Positions 36,915 through 49,920 of a DNA stretch of 64,000 nucleotides are shown here, piece after piece. The DNA is from Solenopsis invicta (taxonomy: Eukaryota > Arthropoda > Insecta > Hymenoptera > Formicidae): NCBI RefSeq assembly GCF_016802725.1, contig NC_052675.1, positions 9,561,622 to 9,625,621 of the forward strand, read 5' to 3'. A program made the translations under genes and the position numbers. The notes below the pieces were generated by a model that searched no databases, was not told where the DNA came from, and saw only the letters and a list, made by a program, of their open reading frames with translations. How positions within the stretch are numbered: the stretch's first letter is position 1; every line of letters starts with the position of its first letter.

Positions 36915-39888
36915 TTTCAGTGCCTTGGCTGCAACATAGATAAGAATATTTGCAAACATTATTATTATTTTAGACAAGCTTTCATCTCGTAATATAAACG
37001 TTACAATATTCCTAGAATATTATACGAATATTATTAAAAATTAAAATATTAAAATAATTCTGAGAATATTTTTTTAAATATTATAGAAATATTGTATTAG
37101 TTATATGTCCGCTTCATATATTATTCGTGGTATATTATTTCAATAATAAATGTTCTGCGAATATTATTTTTGTTAAAAAATTAATGTGAACTATTATGTA
37201 TAAAATATTTATAAACTTTATAATAATTATTACATTTAAAAGCTATAATCCTGATAATTTAATATGTTGAAATAAATAATATTATTTATTTCTAATATAT
37301 TATAAATATAATATTATCAAGAGTAGACATATAACCACTTTTTATTAATATTAATTAATATTTCAGGAATATTATTTAATATTAAATAATACATTGTACG
37401 CTTACAGAACATGACGTTTTAAGTGACCTATGGGTCTTGTAGATGAAGAGATGATCGAAAGATACATTTAGTCGTTGATATAAATAATTATCGATTAATT
37501 AATTTAAGTCATTTATAGTTTCCAAAATTCATTTTATTATGTTTTATAAATAAATATACATATTTACAGTGCAATAATGTCACGTGTATTGCTACATTTA
37601 TTCCAGTTATCAGCGATCACATGAAGTTCTATAAGAGCATTGACCTTTGTACTGTGTACTTTAATTGCTCGGTGTGTCAAACCAAATCATGCGGAAAAAA
37701 ATTGACTTTTGAACAACGCGCTAAAATTACATGCTGAGTAATTTAAATGCACTTTAATAAGAAATATCGCGACTTTAAAAATAGTAAAAAAATTATCAAA
37801 ATTATTCTGAAGAATAGCAAGCCTTATCATTATTATAAATTTAAAAACAAAGAAAGATGCACTGTTGTTTATCAAATCTTCTATCAAATTCATTAACTTA
37901 ATTAATCGATACAATTCAGTTCATAGCCGGCAGTTCAATTGTTACAGCAAAACTCCCAACTATATATATGTATAATTTATCATTTCTAATCTCTAATCTA
38001 CTCTTCTATGTAACAAAAAAGGAATTAATGAAGTCTATTCGCTTCGTGTATGTTCCCAAGCAAAGCATTTACATTTAAAACATTTTGTGATGTATGAAAA
38101 CGTTTATACGTTTTTAATATCTATATTTTTAACGTTTATTTAAACTGTCAAAATGTCTCGTGTAAAAACAGCATTTTAAACTAGTGAAGAAAAACTTCAA
38201 GATAGACGTACATTTATAAAACATTATTTTTATAAAGCTTATTAACTAATTTAGAAACAAGAAAAATGTATCAAACTGTAAACATTAATTTTTTTTAGCT
38301 TAAACGTTTAAAATTGACCTTTAACGTTTTTTTTTAAACGTATTTTAAATCTAACTGTGTTGCTTAGAATTGTTGATATTGCTTGATAAGTTAATCGGAG
38401 CTCTGTCGAAATCGTGCTATCACTTCTTCACCTATACGCGCTATAAATCGATAAAAGATCGATTCTCACTTTCAAAGCTCGATATGACGCGCGAGTTTCG
38501 CAATTTTTGTGATGCATTACGTCACGGTTGTCGCGTGTCGCCCCATGGGGGGTTCGCACGAGTCCATTACCTTCCGTCGCGTTACGAGGAATAGATTTAG
38601 GGGCACCGGAGTCGCGCACCGAGCGGCAGTCCTTGGAGAATCGTGGTTCGTTGCTGCTTGCTTCAACTTTGATAGGCTGCGGCCGTATGCGTCGCCGGAT
38701 GTGACTGACCGTTGCATCTGGGGATCCCGCGCAGCTCTCTCCGGCTTTCTCGCTCGCGACGTGACGCGGACTGACGCGGACGACTGACCGCAGCCGAGTG
38801 CCCCCGCCAACGTTGACGGAACACGTGCTGACGTGATGACGAAATCGGTCGTGCCATTCTTATCTGTCCTTGGTATGCGTCATCTGCCGATACGGGCGCG
38901 CTTTTTCGTTGAATCAATCGCGTTGCACAATCCCTTTTCGTCTGCTGCGCACCTCTCTCTGGTAACGTAGAGAGCCCGAGGGGAGTCGATAATGCTGATA
39001 TCTATGGCAGTACACACGTGAATGTATGACGTCACAGAAAACGAAATTTCGAGTTTCTGTAGTCGTATATTCAGATAATATAATAAGACATGAGATATAT
39101 ATGCGTGTATATATATATATATATATATATGTATATGAGACGTATTAAGAAATACAATTGACTTGATGATCTTGCGTGTTACGCGTTAAAGAAGATACAC
39201 TGTACAGTACATAAATATAAGCAGATGTATATGCTCTAGTAGTAAAGATCGAGTACATATAATTCATAAAATATTTAAAAAAAAACATTGAATTTGCGCA
39301 TACATGTACGTAATATACATTCATGCTAATCATGTTACAGTATTTTGTGGAATACGTCAGGGACATGTGCACGTAAGTTCTTACAAAAATCCAATTCAAA
39401 AGCTTGTTTCATAATATTGCGATACATAAAGAACTATATTCCATTTGAATATAGTTAATTATATGTATATATACATTCATCAAATTTTTCCTTCACAAAA
39501 AAATTTCAACAATTATTTTCGCCTAATCATATTCATGAAGCAAGCTTTAATTGAGCCAACTTAAAAGCTACAAGGATTTCTAATAGATTCTAATAAAAGA
39601 TGCCATTAAAACTTCAAATTACTCTCAGCAATGTACAAAATAAAGCGGCCAAAGCAGGTTGCAGATAACTTCACAGTAGGTCATTTACTTTTGTAGATGC
39701 CTCGTACTACTTTCTCATACTTTTAATAGTAAAAATATATTGTATACTCTCTCAATGATTGTGATTCATTAATTTCGCTAAAATTATATGCACAAATTCT
39801 CCTTAAATGATTTCGGATTTTTTCGTTCACTGTTACATGCTGTTGGCACAGTCATTTTGAAAAAATCGAAGCTACATCAATTCGACAC
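36915..39888. other. Mpv17-like upstream region and E2F 3' gap
   Basis: 36915-38480 is AT-rich, probably the long first intron of the Mpv17-like gene, with many AATATT-type short palindromes. 38500-38960 is a CpG-rich block, a likely promoter and 5' exon. A (TA)n run lies at 39106-39130. 39150-39888 is AT-rich. Open frames on both strands in the CpG block have no recognisable similarity. Confidence 0.5.
39027..39034. promoter_or_regulatory. Full palindromic CRE site
   Basis: TGACGTCA, the full cAMP-response/bZIP element, lies beside the CpG-rich block that probably drives the Mpv17-like gene. Site identity is seen directly; use is inferred. Confidence 0.4.
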
Positions 39889-42384
39889 TTATTGCGTCGT
39901 AATGTCGAATAAATCACAAACACCCTCGTTCTCACTAAGATTGAAATGGTAATCTTTTTCTCCAGGAGGTGGACTTAATCTCATTAATGGTCCGCAAACT
40001 GCAAATAAAATTCATGTATTAGCTTGGCTGTTAAGTATGTGTAAATAAAGTATAAGATTGATATTTACAATTTAATCTTATATTTAGAAGATTGTCTGAT
40101 AGATGATTACAGAGCAGTTGTTAAGATTCCATTTAGCAAAGAAAATAACTGTATAGAATCTCAAGTCTTATATTTAAGACAATTTTGAATATAAGATTGA
40201 ACTATGAATATATACTTATCATTCAACTTACAGTCAGCATAAAATTGATCGAGAAACTCCAAATCTCTTTGGGCAATATCTGTAATTAAAAATAATTCTA
40301 TAAAAATGTGTTTTAAAAAACATTGCAATATGTGGCGCGAGTGAGCTGCAAATATATAAGAAATACACACAAATGAAAATAAAATACATTTACCTGTGGT
40401 GCATACATCACGCAAGACTATTTTAGCTTCTATTAATTCTGAATCTTCATCTTCGTCATCTAGGTCTTCAGTTAATACCGGATCTAGTTTAGTGCTATTT
40501 CTTGGTGGTCTAATGTTAAAAGAATGATGGTGTTAAATTTGATGTATTCCAATATAATTGTAATCTTAAAAAACAGACGTGACATATAAAAGTGTACATT
40601 TTGTATCAAATGAATAGTTCAAGCTTAACAACTATTCATCCCCTTTACAAAATCAATTGGCAATTAGCAATTGTACTATTTGCTCTGTGCAGATCAGAAA
40701 TATTATTTCATTATTCCTGATGCGATTAGAGCATACAAAGAGATTTTATCTTTTATCAATTTTTTTCAACCTACCTGCCAACTTTTCTCTTTGGTTTGAC
40801 AGGAACCTCGTCCTCTTTCTTCTCAGCTTCCTCGTTTCCGCGCTTTATACCTTTTGCTTCTTCTTGTAATCTCATTTCTAATACTTTATTATCATAAGTT
40901 TTGGCTAGTTCGGGTTGAACCATGTACACTTTAACCTCTCCCATGTTACTTTTCAGGGTCATGTTGTAATTTATCACTGTATCATCTTGTATGACAGTCT
41001 GTCAAATGTGTAAAAAAAGAAAAAACACATTAACATTAACATATATCAATATAATCTGTATTAAATATTTTCTGAATATGGAACACTGGATAGCTCATGC
41101 TATTAGAACAGACAAGTCAAAGATTTAGATTAGATTCCCAGATTTATTCCCTATGTCGCATCACTGGATGACAAAAACATCCAAATAACAATAAACAAAT
41201 TAAAAGATCAGTACTTCAGAATGGGAGAAGCTTCCAATTTCTTCTTATAAAAATTGCAATTCTGACAAAGCCAGTTTGAAAGCTCTGATTTACTCCATTA
41301 CTTTAGTTACAATACATTGAAACAAAGATACTCTTTGAATACCTTCAAAACATTTGGTACAGATAGCTTTGTGTCTGGAGGGCCTTGTATTCCAAGTACA
41401 AACTCATCCGTAAAGTTTTCCTTCACATCTTCGTACGTAACGTACGCATATTTTCTATTTACGGTATCATCCTCTATGTTCTTTATACTCTGTTGTATCC
41501 ATCGGGTATGAGTATCCAGCAACTGTTCGTGAGCCTCCAGTTTGCTGATCTCTTCCTTCAGGTCCGTCAGCTTCTCGCCAACCTCCTGAGTGTTGCAGCC
41601 AGGTCCAGCACCCCTTCGCACACAAATCCGTAAAGTAATAACACACGTCCCAATAGAGAGAGACAGTGATATTGAGCCTTTTTAATTGAACTCCTTTGCA
41701 TATTTCATCTTTTCTCTTTTTCTCTTCAATGTGAAAAGAAAAAGGGGGAAATATGAATAGTGCAAGAATTTCAGTTAAAAGAAAGAGGTCAATTGTAATG
41801 AAAACAAAGTAATGGCACATACTTCCATTGGATACTGTTCTTGCTCTTCTTCTCTATGAGGCCGATACCTTCGAGGACATTCGTAATGTCATAAATACGT
41901 CGTTTCTGTCGTACCTCCAGAAGATCCGCGGCCTACAACGTTCGTAAGTATAAAAACAGCAAACTTCGTCAGTCTAGCGGAAGCGCCCCGCCGAGAGGCA
42001 CAAAACTCTTATAGGTTAAGGTAGCATCGCGTGTTACGGCGTTATAGAGCCATCGGCGCATCGGCCGCGTCGAGAACCGGAACGCGGTCCTCTAGCAACA
42101 AGCACGATCACGTACGCGGCGCCTGGAAACGTCCGGGCATACGGACACGGTCCCCTCGCCGCGCGAGGGGATTCTTTCAAAATTCCCGCAACCGGAATAT
42201 GACGTGTGTGACCGCAGTCACTTAACCTAATACAGGTTAACTTTTTCGGTGCCCTTGCGAACTCCGGAATACTCACGACTTTCAAATCCAGCACGCCATC
42301 CTTCGCCTTCTGGAGAAGGGACACGAAACGGGTAGTCAGCAGCCCGAGTGATTTCTCGAATCGGCTCTGCTGATTATCTGCCAT
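39889..42384 (-). CDS. E2F4/5-type transcription factor
   Basis: Cell-cycle transcription factor that dimerises with DP and is controlled by Rb-family proteins. Seven exons: 42384-42277, 41932-41823, 41613-41343, 40998-40775, 40509-40394, 40279-40232 and 39998-39889, giving 328 residues. The winged-helix DNA-binding domain spans exons 1-2 (RFEKSLGLLTTRFVSLLQ, VRQKRRIYDITNVLEGIG, LIEKKSKNSIQWKGAGPG). Exons 3-4 hold the coiled-coil and marked-box dimerisation region (WIQQSIKNIEDD, YVTYEDVKENF). The C-terminus is the pocket-protein-binding motif (DYHFNLSENEGVCDLFDITT). The very short N-terminus before the DNA-binding domain places it with E2F4/5 and insect E2f2 rather than E2F1-3. Confidence 0.93.
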
Positions 42385-42832
42385 TATCTCGGTCGTTGCG
42401 AAAATTTTCAAAACTTGCTAGTCCCTTCGAAATTGCCGCAACGCCTCGGACGCCATCCTAGCAAGCGCGCAACGGCTATTCAAATATGAGCGCGTCTCTG
42501 CTGTTGGTAACGAACCTCGAACGAAAATATACCTGAGTGGGGAAATATCCCTTCCCCTCAACCTCCTTCGTAAGCACTAATAAAAAGATCTCGAACAAAT
42601 TAGTAACGTCATTCGTTCGGAATTTATAATCATCTACGCTTGCATTAATAATAAAGACGAACTATTATATGAAAAAAGATGATAAAAAATTATTCAATCT
42701 TTATTATCGCGTATAATAATTGCGATGTATAAATACAATTGATTTTATATATGTAATATAATAAAATACGTTTATTAATATTGTTATTTTTATTATTATA
42801 TACATATTATATCTAAAATTTATACATTTAAT
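42385..42832. other. E2F promoter side and TAF2 copy-1 3' flank
   Basis: GC-richer from 42385 to 42560, probably E2F 5' UTR and promoter, then AT-rich. The TAF2 duplicated segment starts at about 42833. No coding region. Confidence 0.5.
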
Positions 42833-45800
42833 TTATAATAAAAAATATATTTATAAATGTTACATATAACGTAATATTTATAAATACATACAAATATAAT
42901 ATATAATAAATTGAGGATTTACATCTTATTGCTTTTCGCTTACAATTAAATTGTACAGCCATACAAAATATATAAATAGCCATGGTCATAAAAAAATTTA
43001 TGTACACCGATAACTGAACGCTCCTAAGGAAAAAGGATTTCGTTCGTGGCGGTTGGCTCTGGACTTTGACTAGAACTTGCAGAGCTGAGAGTCTCATCTT
43101 TCATCTTTAAAACGGATGAATCTTTGTCCTTGCTTTTATTATCCTTATCCTTATCCTTATCTTTACCTTTATCATTTTCCTTTTTCTTCTTATCCTTATT
43201 ATGTTTGTAATCGTGTTTGTGCTTATGTTTGTGCTTGTGCTTTTTCTTATCCTTCTTTTTCTTTTTATTCTGTAAGAATAATAAATGTACATCACAAGTT
43301 TAATATATCTTATAATTTTTACATCACGAAAATGAACATATTATACTTTCTATTGCTTAAAAAACTTTATGTATATACCTTATTGCTGGAATCGCCTTTT
43401 GGCTTATGATCTTTTGAATCTTTCCTAAACATTCCAGGCTCGAATCCTACAGGACCAGGAGTTCCCATGATACCAGGCAGTGACGCGGAATTATCGCTAT
43501 AATACTCAGATTTTACTTTCTCTTCACCAGGTACCGGAGTTCTTCGTTCGTCCTGCTAAAAAAATAGTAAATATGATTTACTTGTGTTACTTGTGACCGA
43601 CAACAAGAGGAATAAAATTATTTTGCATACATTATTAGTTGTTTTTTGTCGTTTTGGTTCTGGCGCGTGTTCCACTTGATTTGATGAACTTGGAGGATCT
43701 TTGCTGGGAGATGTTTTCCTCTTGTTGGAAACTGATAAGTTCTCAACTTCTTCGATTGATTCGTGTCTCACATGTTGCATCGGTGCGGTTTTCACCTAAG
43801 CAGAATATGCAAGATTTAGACATTGTTATAAAAAAAAGTTTCACAGCTTATTATATAATACAAACGTTATGCAAAGTCTTACTTCACGTTCTGAACTTGG
43901 CGGGCCGGCTTTCCTGGGCTTTGTGATCGTCGTAATTTCAGCAACGGGAAGACAAAATGGAACTTTCATACCATACAAAGTGTAGTACAAGTCTACCAAA
44001 TCGCAACGCAGCTTTGCATCGTGCGACAGCATGCCACTATAAGTAAAATCATATACGTTAATTGACACAAAAGAAAAATAAGAAATTTACAGATGAGATT
44101 GAAGAATTGTCGTACTTAATCAAATTCCATATACGATCAACTAGATCGGGTTTATCCAAGTGATGCTCATGGGCTCTTTCGAACGGTGGATTCTCCACCA
44201 TAAGCCGTACAAGTCTATGACGTATACCGGGATGCGGATCATTTTCTGCCATATCTAATAAGAACTCTAGGTCCTCCCATTTACCATCCACGCGAGTAAA
44301 ATCAACCAACGCTTCTAAAGCGGCGATTCGAATGTCTGGAAAGTATTAATTGATCATGAAGAATTTTGGCAATTCAAAATATAGATACATTGTTATTGAA
44401 TTGTTATAAAATCAAAATTACCTTCAAATTGTCCATATGCTGCATATGCCCTGAAAAGATGAGGATTGCTTGGCAGATGTCCGAACTTTTGAAGGATACG
44501 TATAACTTTTAGACAAGCTACGCTAACGGTATATTTGTAGCAAGGTAATAATTTCTCTAAGTTCAAGTTTCTTGTCACCTCTTCTAAAATGGCTTTCGTG
44601 TCAATCGATAAAAATTCCGCTGTGATAGCCGTTCTGTAATAGTACATTAAGAAATTTATCTTTATGTCAAATTTATATTATCTACAATTTATAAATAAAA
44701 TTCAAATGTTTATACCCTTGTTGCACACTGATAACCGGTGTAACAGTTGCGCCAAGAGCTTCGATTAGTGCGGCTCTGTAGTAATTATCAGAATATCTAT
44801 TCTTACTGTTATCGTTATACTTGAAAAGATCCATTAGAAAAGATAGTACTTCTGGTGGACAAATTCCATGATTATTGCGTAAACCCGCCATCGCAACTGG
44901 TATAGTCTGCACACACGGATATACAAAAATTCAAAAAATAAGATATTACTTAATGAATCTAATGTTGTATGAGTTTGTAACTCGCACTAACCGTTTGTAA
45001 AAAGTAATGCTGAAAATTCGTGAAATTGTTTTGTTTAATAATCCGCCGACACGACGCGGATCCGAATAATTTTCTAAATATAGCCAACATCGCTGGTGGG
45101 CCTGACCATGTTGCTACCATTGCGTTTCCCACCTGTAAGCATGTATTGGTAAAATGAAATTGAACAAATTGATAATTTAATAATGACTGACCTTTGTCAA
45201 ACAATGAGCAGCGCGAAGTCTGACTTTATAGTAACAATGTTCGTTCTCAATTGTATCAGTCAATGCTAATCGTGTGGCAGGCGTCGGATGATGCTGCAAC
45301 GCTTCGATCGCTTCTAATTGCGCGGTGACATCTCTCTCGTGTCTTAATTGATATTGCCACTGATAATCAGGTTGCTCAATTTGCACAGCGCGCATAATTG
45401 TCATTTCAGGATCAAGTCTAATCCATAATACTGGAGAATCACTGTATATAAACAATGTTTTTTTTAGCTAATGAAACATACATGTTTACAATTCTTGTAT
45501 AAAATTTGCAATTGCAAAAATCGCGATCTTACTCCATAGCAGAGAGATCCATATCAACCTCTTCGCCGGTACACAGAGGAATTTTCTTTTTCTTGTTTCT
45601 ACGACTTTTACTGTGGCATGTGATATCCGCTCTGGCCATTGTACCTTCAATTTGTAACGTGTGCTTGAAAGTACCGTCCAATTCTTGAATATTGACTACT
45701 AACGGACCTACATATTTCCTAATTCCTCTTTGATGCGTAGTGTCTTGCCTAATTTCTAATTCTACTGTATTTCTATAAAGTACGTATATGTATGTTATTT

Positions 45801-48717
45801 TAAATTTTATATTAATAAAGAATAATATCATAGATGCGCAACTAAACTTAAAAGAAAATCACCTTTTTCTATTAAATATGAAACTTAGGCTAAATTTTGT
45901 ATGTCCTCCTGTTCTCACCCATTGATCTATAAATACTGACATATCTTTCCCCGTTACAGTAAAGGTCGCCTTAGCAAATACATTTGTACTAATTAACATA
46001 TGCGACCACAGGCCAGATTCAATTTTTTGCTGCGCAGCATTAGCTGCCAGAGACAATTGTTTATTGAATACCTAAAGAATTATATATATATTAAACAGCT
46101 CAATCCACTATTCTATTTCGAGAATAAAAAAAAACGTAAAAAATATATTTACTTGAAGCAATACTTCTTGGCCGATCCTATGTTCCAGCATTCTCATGAT
46201 TAGATGCGCTTTCTTACGAAGAACCTCAATGTATTTTGGAGACATGGTATGCAAATTTTTAATAGGAAAATAAAACCCGGGTTCGGGAGCTCGAGGAGCC
46301 GGCGCTGGAGTATTAGCCGCAATGGGTAATGGCGCTGGTGCTTGAGATGGATCTAGTATTATACCACCAAATTGTTCTTCATATTTCACAACAGCTTGTA
46401 ATTCCTATGAAAATTATGTCATAATATAAAATTAAATAACTTGACAACTAGAATAGCTAATAGAAATAACTAAGAAAACAATATGTAAGCACACATTGCA
46501 ATTCATAGGTACTTACAGACTGAATCCATTCTCTATATTCATTATTTCCAAAAAATTTCTTCGCATAGAGTCCTGTTAAATAGGTGGAAATACCCTTAGG
46601 TAACCACGTATCTGACCAATTTTGCATGGATATAAAACATCCAAAAAATTGTTCTGCAATCGCTTGCGCCATTGCTTTCTTAGTAATGTATACTTGATCT
46701 ATAATTGCGGTAGAATGCAGTAAATTCGTGCTGAAAGTAAATAAATCATCAGTAAATATAGTGACAGATCTTAATTATATGTAAAACAAAAGAAATTAGT
46801 TTTACTGTAAGATGCTCATTGTAGCATAGGCGTTAATGTCTTCGTCTATCTCATCAACAAAGACCTGCTTGTAACAAGAATACGGGTATCGATTTGACAA
46901 AATTTCCTCATAAAATTCGAATGCTTCGTACATGTATTTTGCAGACACTTTCAGTGATGGTAAAAGTTGAGGCAGACAGAAATGAGTCACTTCATGCATG
47001 TAGGGGTCCACAAAAATCTCAAAAGGTCTATAGAAAAAAAAAATTTGTATTATATTATACCAAAATTATTAAATGCTTATTTATTACCCAACTGCCAAAG
47101 CAATGTTTGGGGCGCACGCAGGAGTGTTAAGCACGTAGTGAAATGTTTTTCTACACATGTCAGGTGTGTAGACCACTTCAACCAGATCTCCACAGGAAAT
47201 TGCAGTCATCGCATCATCGACGGTAAATTCCAATTTCCAAGTACACGGTTCAGCAAAACTATCCACGCATGGAAACCACAATCTAGATGAATTTTCATAG
47301 CTATACGTATACATATGGGCACCTCTCTAAAAAAGATAATAATATAAAAAACAATTTAAATAAAAAATATTACACTAAAAATTAGAAGTTATTATTGTAT
47401 ATGGTTTTAAAATTATAAAACTAAAATTGGTATAAGAAGTATTTACTAGAACTAATTAGTTCTCTACGTGTGTGAAAAAAGATAGAAAATTATTAACATG
47501 TTAGCTAAAATCTAAAAATTTAGAAACTCAAAATATAATATGTACTTAATCTTATTGAATCATAGATAAATCAAAGTATTGCAATCTTGAAGGTTCATAA
47601 AGATTGGTTATATTATGCTAATTACTTCAGCTAGAGTTCCTTCACAGTTTGGTATTACAAAATGCACTCCTCCTCGTGGCTGCTCCAAGAAAAATTCGAT
47701 GCTAATCCTTAATCCTCTGCCTTTTGCGACCAAGTGTACTGCATCTGGTGGTATTTGAACTATTAATTCGCCAGCATTATTGTCAAAATCAACTTTCTGA
47801 GCTGCCGCTAGGTGCATATTTGAGAAAAATTCCAAGGATCGTCTAGAAGAGATTGATAATTAGTTGATTAATATCCTCAAATGTTATTATGTCCTTTTTT
47901 TTAGCTGAACTTGCACAAGTCAAGTTTTCTCTTTTTCTCTCCAATGGAAAAAGTTATGGAGAAAAGATAAACCATACAAATAGTTTAACTAGAAAAAACA
48001 AGTTTATTAAGTTATGGACAAGAGATTCGCTTACTGTTTACTATCCCCTTGGCAGATATCCAGAAATGGATCAAAATACTGGAAAGGTGCTTCATAAGTG
48101 TCATTTAAACACACTCTATATATTTTGCATTGTTTGGCGTTGAGCTTCACCAGTCTCAGTGTATCTCGCAAAGGTATAATTGTCAACTCCACAAAACCAG
48201 TTATGCTCTTCTTTTGAAAGCTTATTTCCGTTAAGCTTAATATTTGATGAGCTGTAACCATACCACAACTGCTTTAAAATGCATTAATTACTTTGGTCAA
48301 TATAATAAAACGCAACTTGTCAAATTAACACAAACACAAACTTGTAGAACGACATAACCTCAAAAGTGCAATTTTTATTTAGCCTACAAAACACATTTGA
48401 CATTATACGCATTATCTTCTGTTAGATAACCGTAATTAAAAATATAGAATAAATAAATAAAATTCCAATAAACATTAAAACAAGAAAAGTTTGTTTAACA
48501 TAAAAACATAACTGGAGTAGATGGTTAAAACTGAAGATGCGTTTGTTTCTCTTACCTAATTTATAGGGACGGCTGTTATCAACCGTCTTTTCTTTCTTCA
48601 TATTTCTATTTGTTTAAATACAACTTTTAGATCTGTAAAAAGAAATAAAACACGGAACGATACCAGAACACGACGCCATCCCACAACACACTAGAATACA
48701 CGTGCACAGAGCATGGT
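42833..48717. repeat. TAF2 duplication, copy 1 (proximal unit)
   Basis: This 5.9-kb unit aligns along its length with 49730-55977. It includes all exons and introns of TAF2, about 190 bp 3' of the stop, and about 115 bp 5' of the ATG. Sequence similarity ends sharply on both sides. Confidence 0.9.
43024..48601 (-). CDS. Taf2: TAF2 (TFIID subunit 2), copy 1
   Basis: Large TFIID subunit that helps recognise the Initiator element; its N-terminal half is an inactive M1-aminopeptidase-like fold. Eighteen exons: 48601-48556, 48251-48035, 47842-47626, 47326-47088, 47027-46806, 46730-46517, 46404-46153, 46071-45863, 45772-45533, 45441-45192, 45132-44992, 44906-44716, 44633-44422, 44335-44116, 44036-43883, 43795-43631, 43555-43379 and 43269-43024, giving 1203 residues (human about 1199). 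Exon 1 reads [15 protein letters not shown], matching the conserved RPYKL start. Signatures are [69 protein letters not shown] and [11 protein letters not shown]. The peptidase zinc motif is absent, as in the family. The C-terminus is a Lys/His-rich tail ([10 protein letters not shown]) followed by a KDKD repeat. No frame break was found. Confidence 0.95.
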
Positions 48718-49729
48718 GTTTCCTTCCACCATGTCCCGTCCGAGCCCTGATGAATCACCCAGCCAGCCCACTACCCACAGAATGGTCAACAATGGGTTTT
48801 TGTTTCTTTTTATTGCGAGTAGGCGGATAAAAAGCCGGAACAGAGTATTTGTCACTATATAGCTCGTCCCTCACCCAACGGCCCTCACGATTCGATTCGT
48901 CCCCTTGTTCTCCGACCGTCAAGTTCTTTAACCCGCTGGACCAAAATAGTGGTACACCCGCACAGAAAGAGAACGATGAACGCCGGGAGAGGCCAGAGAA
49001 GCGATAATGGCTTTCACGGGGCTTTACACGAGTCGGGTGCTAGCAGCGCAAACTCGTAACACGCCGATTGCCCTGCCTGGATTTGTAAAAGTTCTAAGAC
49101 TTCGAAAATTCGATAGTTTCACGGGCCGATCTTTCGGTTGGAATTTTTATCCGGAAATCTTGCGCGACTGGAATTTACATTATTATATCTGTTAATTAGT
49201 TGTTACACTCTCAAATAAATACATTAGAAATATATGATTCTTTCATATATAATATGTAAATGTTATAATGATTTAGAAATCCTACTACTGAGAAACTACA
49301 TATTGAGCTAACCGCGACGTATGTATTTAATCATAATTATTAAAATTTCGAGATCTCTGAATCTCGTATAATTGCAAAAATATTTTGAAGAAAGTTGAAA
49401 AATCTTTTTTCATGTATTGTAAAATTTTTTTTATGTCAGTAAAAGATGTAATCGCGTCACATGAGCGAATGCTTGATATTTCAATTAGTACAGAAGAATG
49501 ATCACATCAACTACTTCGAATTAAATCGCACAATTTAAAGTTATGCGGATGACGTCTCTCATTATACCATAATACGAAAGAGCACGGGAACCAGACAAAT
49601 TTCTGAAACTGTTCCCACAGGAAATCGATATGCTAATGCCGTGCCTTAAGTAATGAGAACCCCCGTAAGGTGAAACGCCCTTCCACCAGTGGAAAAAAAA
49701 TATATTAAAAATAATAAAAATATATTTTT
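48718..49729. other. Spacer between the two TAF2 copies
   Basis: About 1 kb not shared by the two copies. 48720-49060 is moderately GC-rich and upstream of TAF2 copy 1, so it probably holds that copy's promoter. The rest is AT-rich. A 62-codon open frame at 49007-49195 has no recognisable similarity. Confidence 0.6.
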
Positions 49730-49920
49730 TTATAATAAAAAATATATTTATAAATGTTACATATAATGTAATATTTATAAATACATACATATATAATATA
49801 TAATAAATTGAGGATTTACATCTTATTGCTTCTCGCTTAAAATTAAATTGTACCGCCATACAAAATATATAAATAGCGATGGCCATAAAAAAATTTGTGT
49901 AGACCGATAACTGAATACTC

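Noticed and set aside
43107..43409. Open frames opposite the last TAF2 exon (Tyr/Pro-rich on plus, Arg/Ile-rich on minus)
   Set aside because: They are other-frame readings of the Lys/His/Asp repeat exon; the TAF2 frame is supported by splicing and homology. The same applies at 50004-50312.
48251..48261. ATG at 48261 as the TAF2 start (MVTAHQIL)
   Set aside because: This ATG lies in the intron just before the acceptor TTACAG and is absent in copy 2; the spliced exon 1 start [15 protein letters not shown] fits the family.
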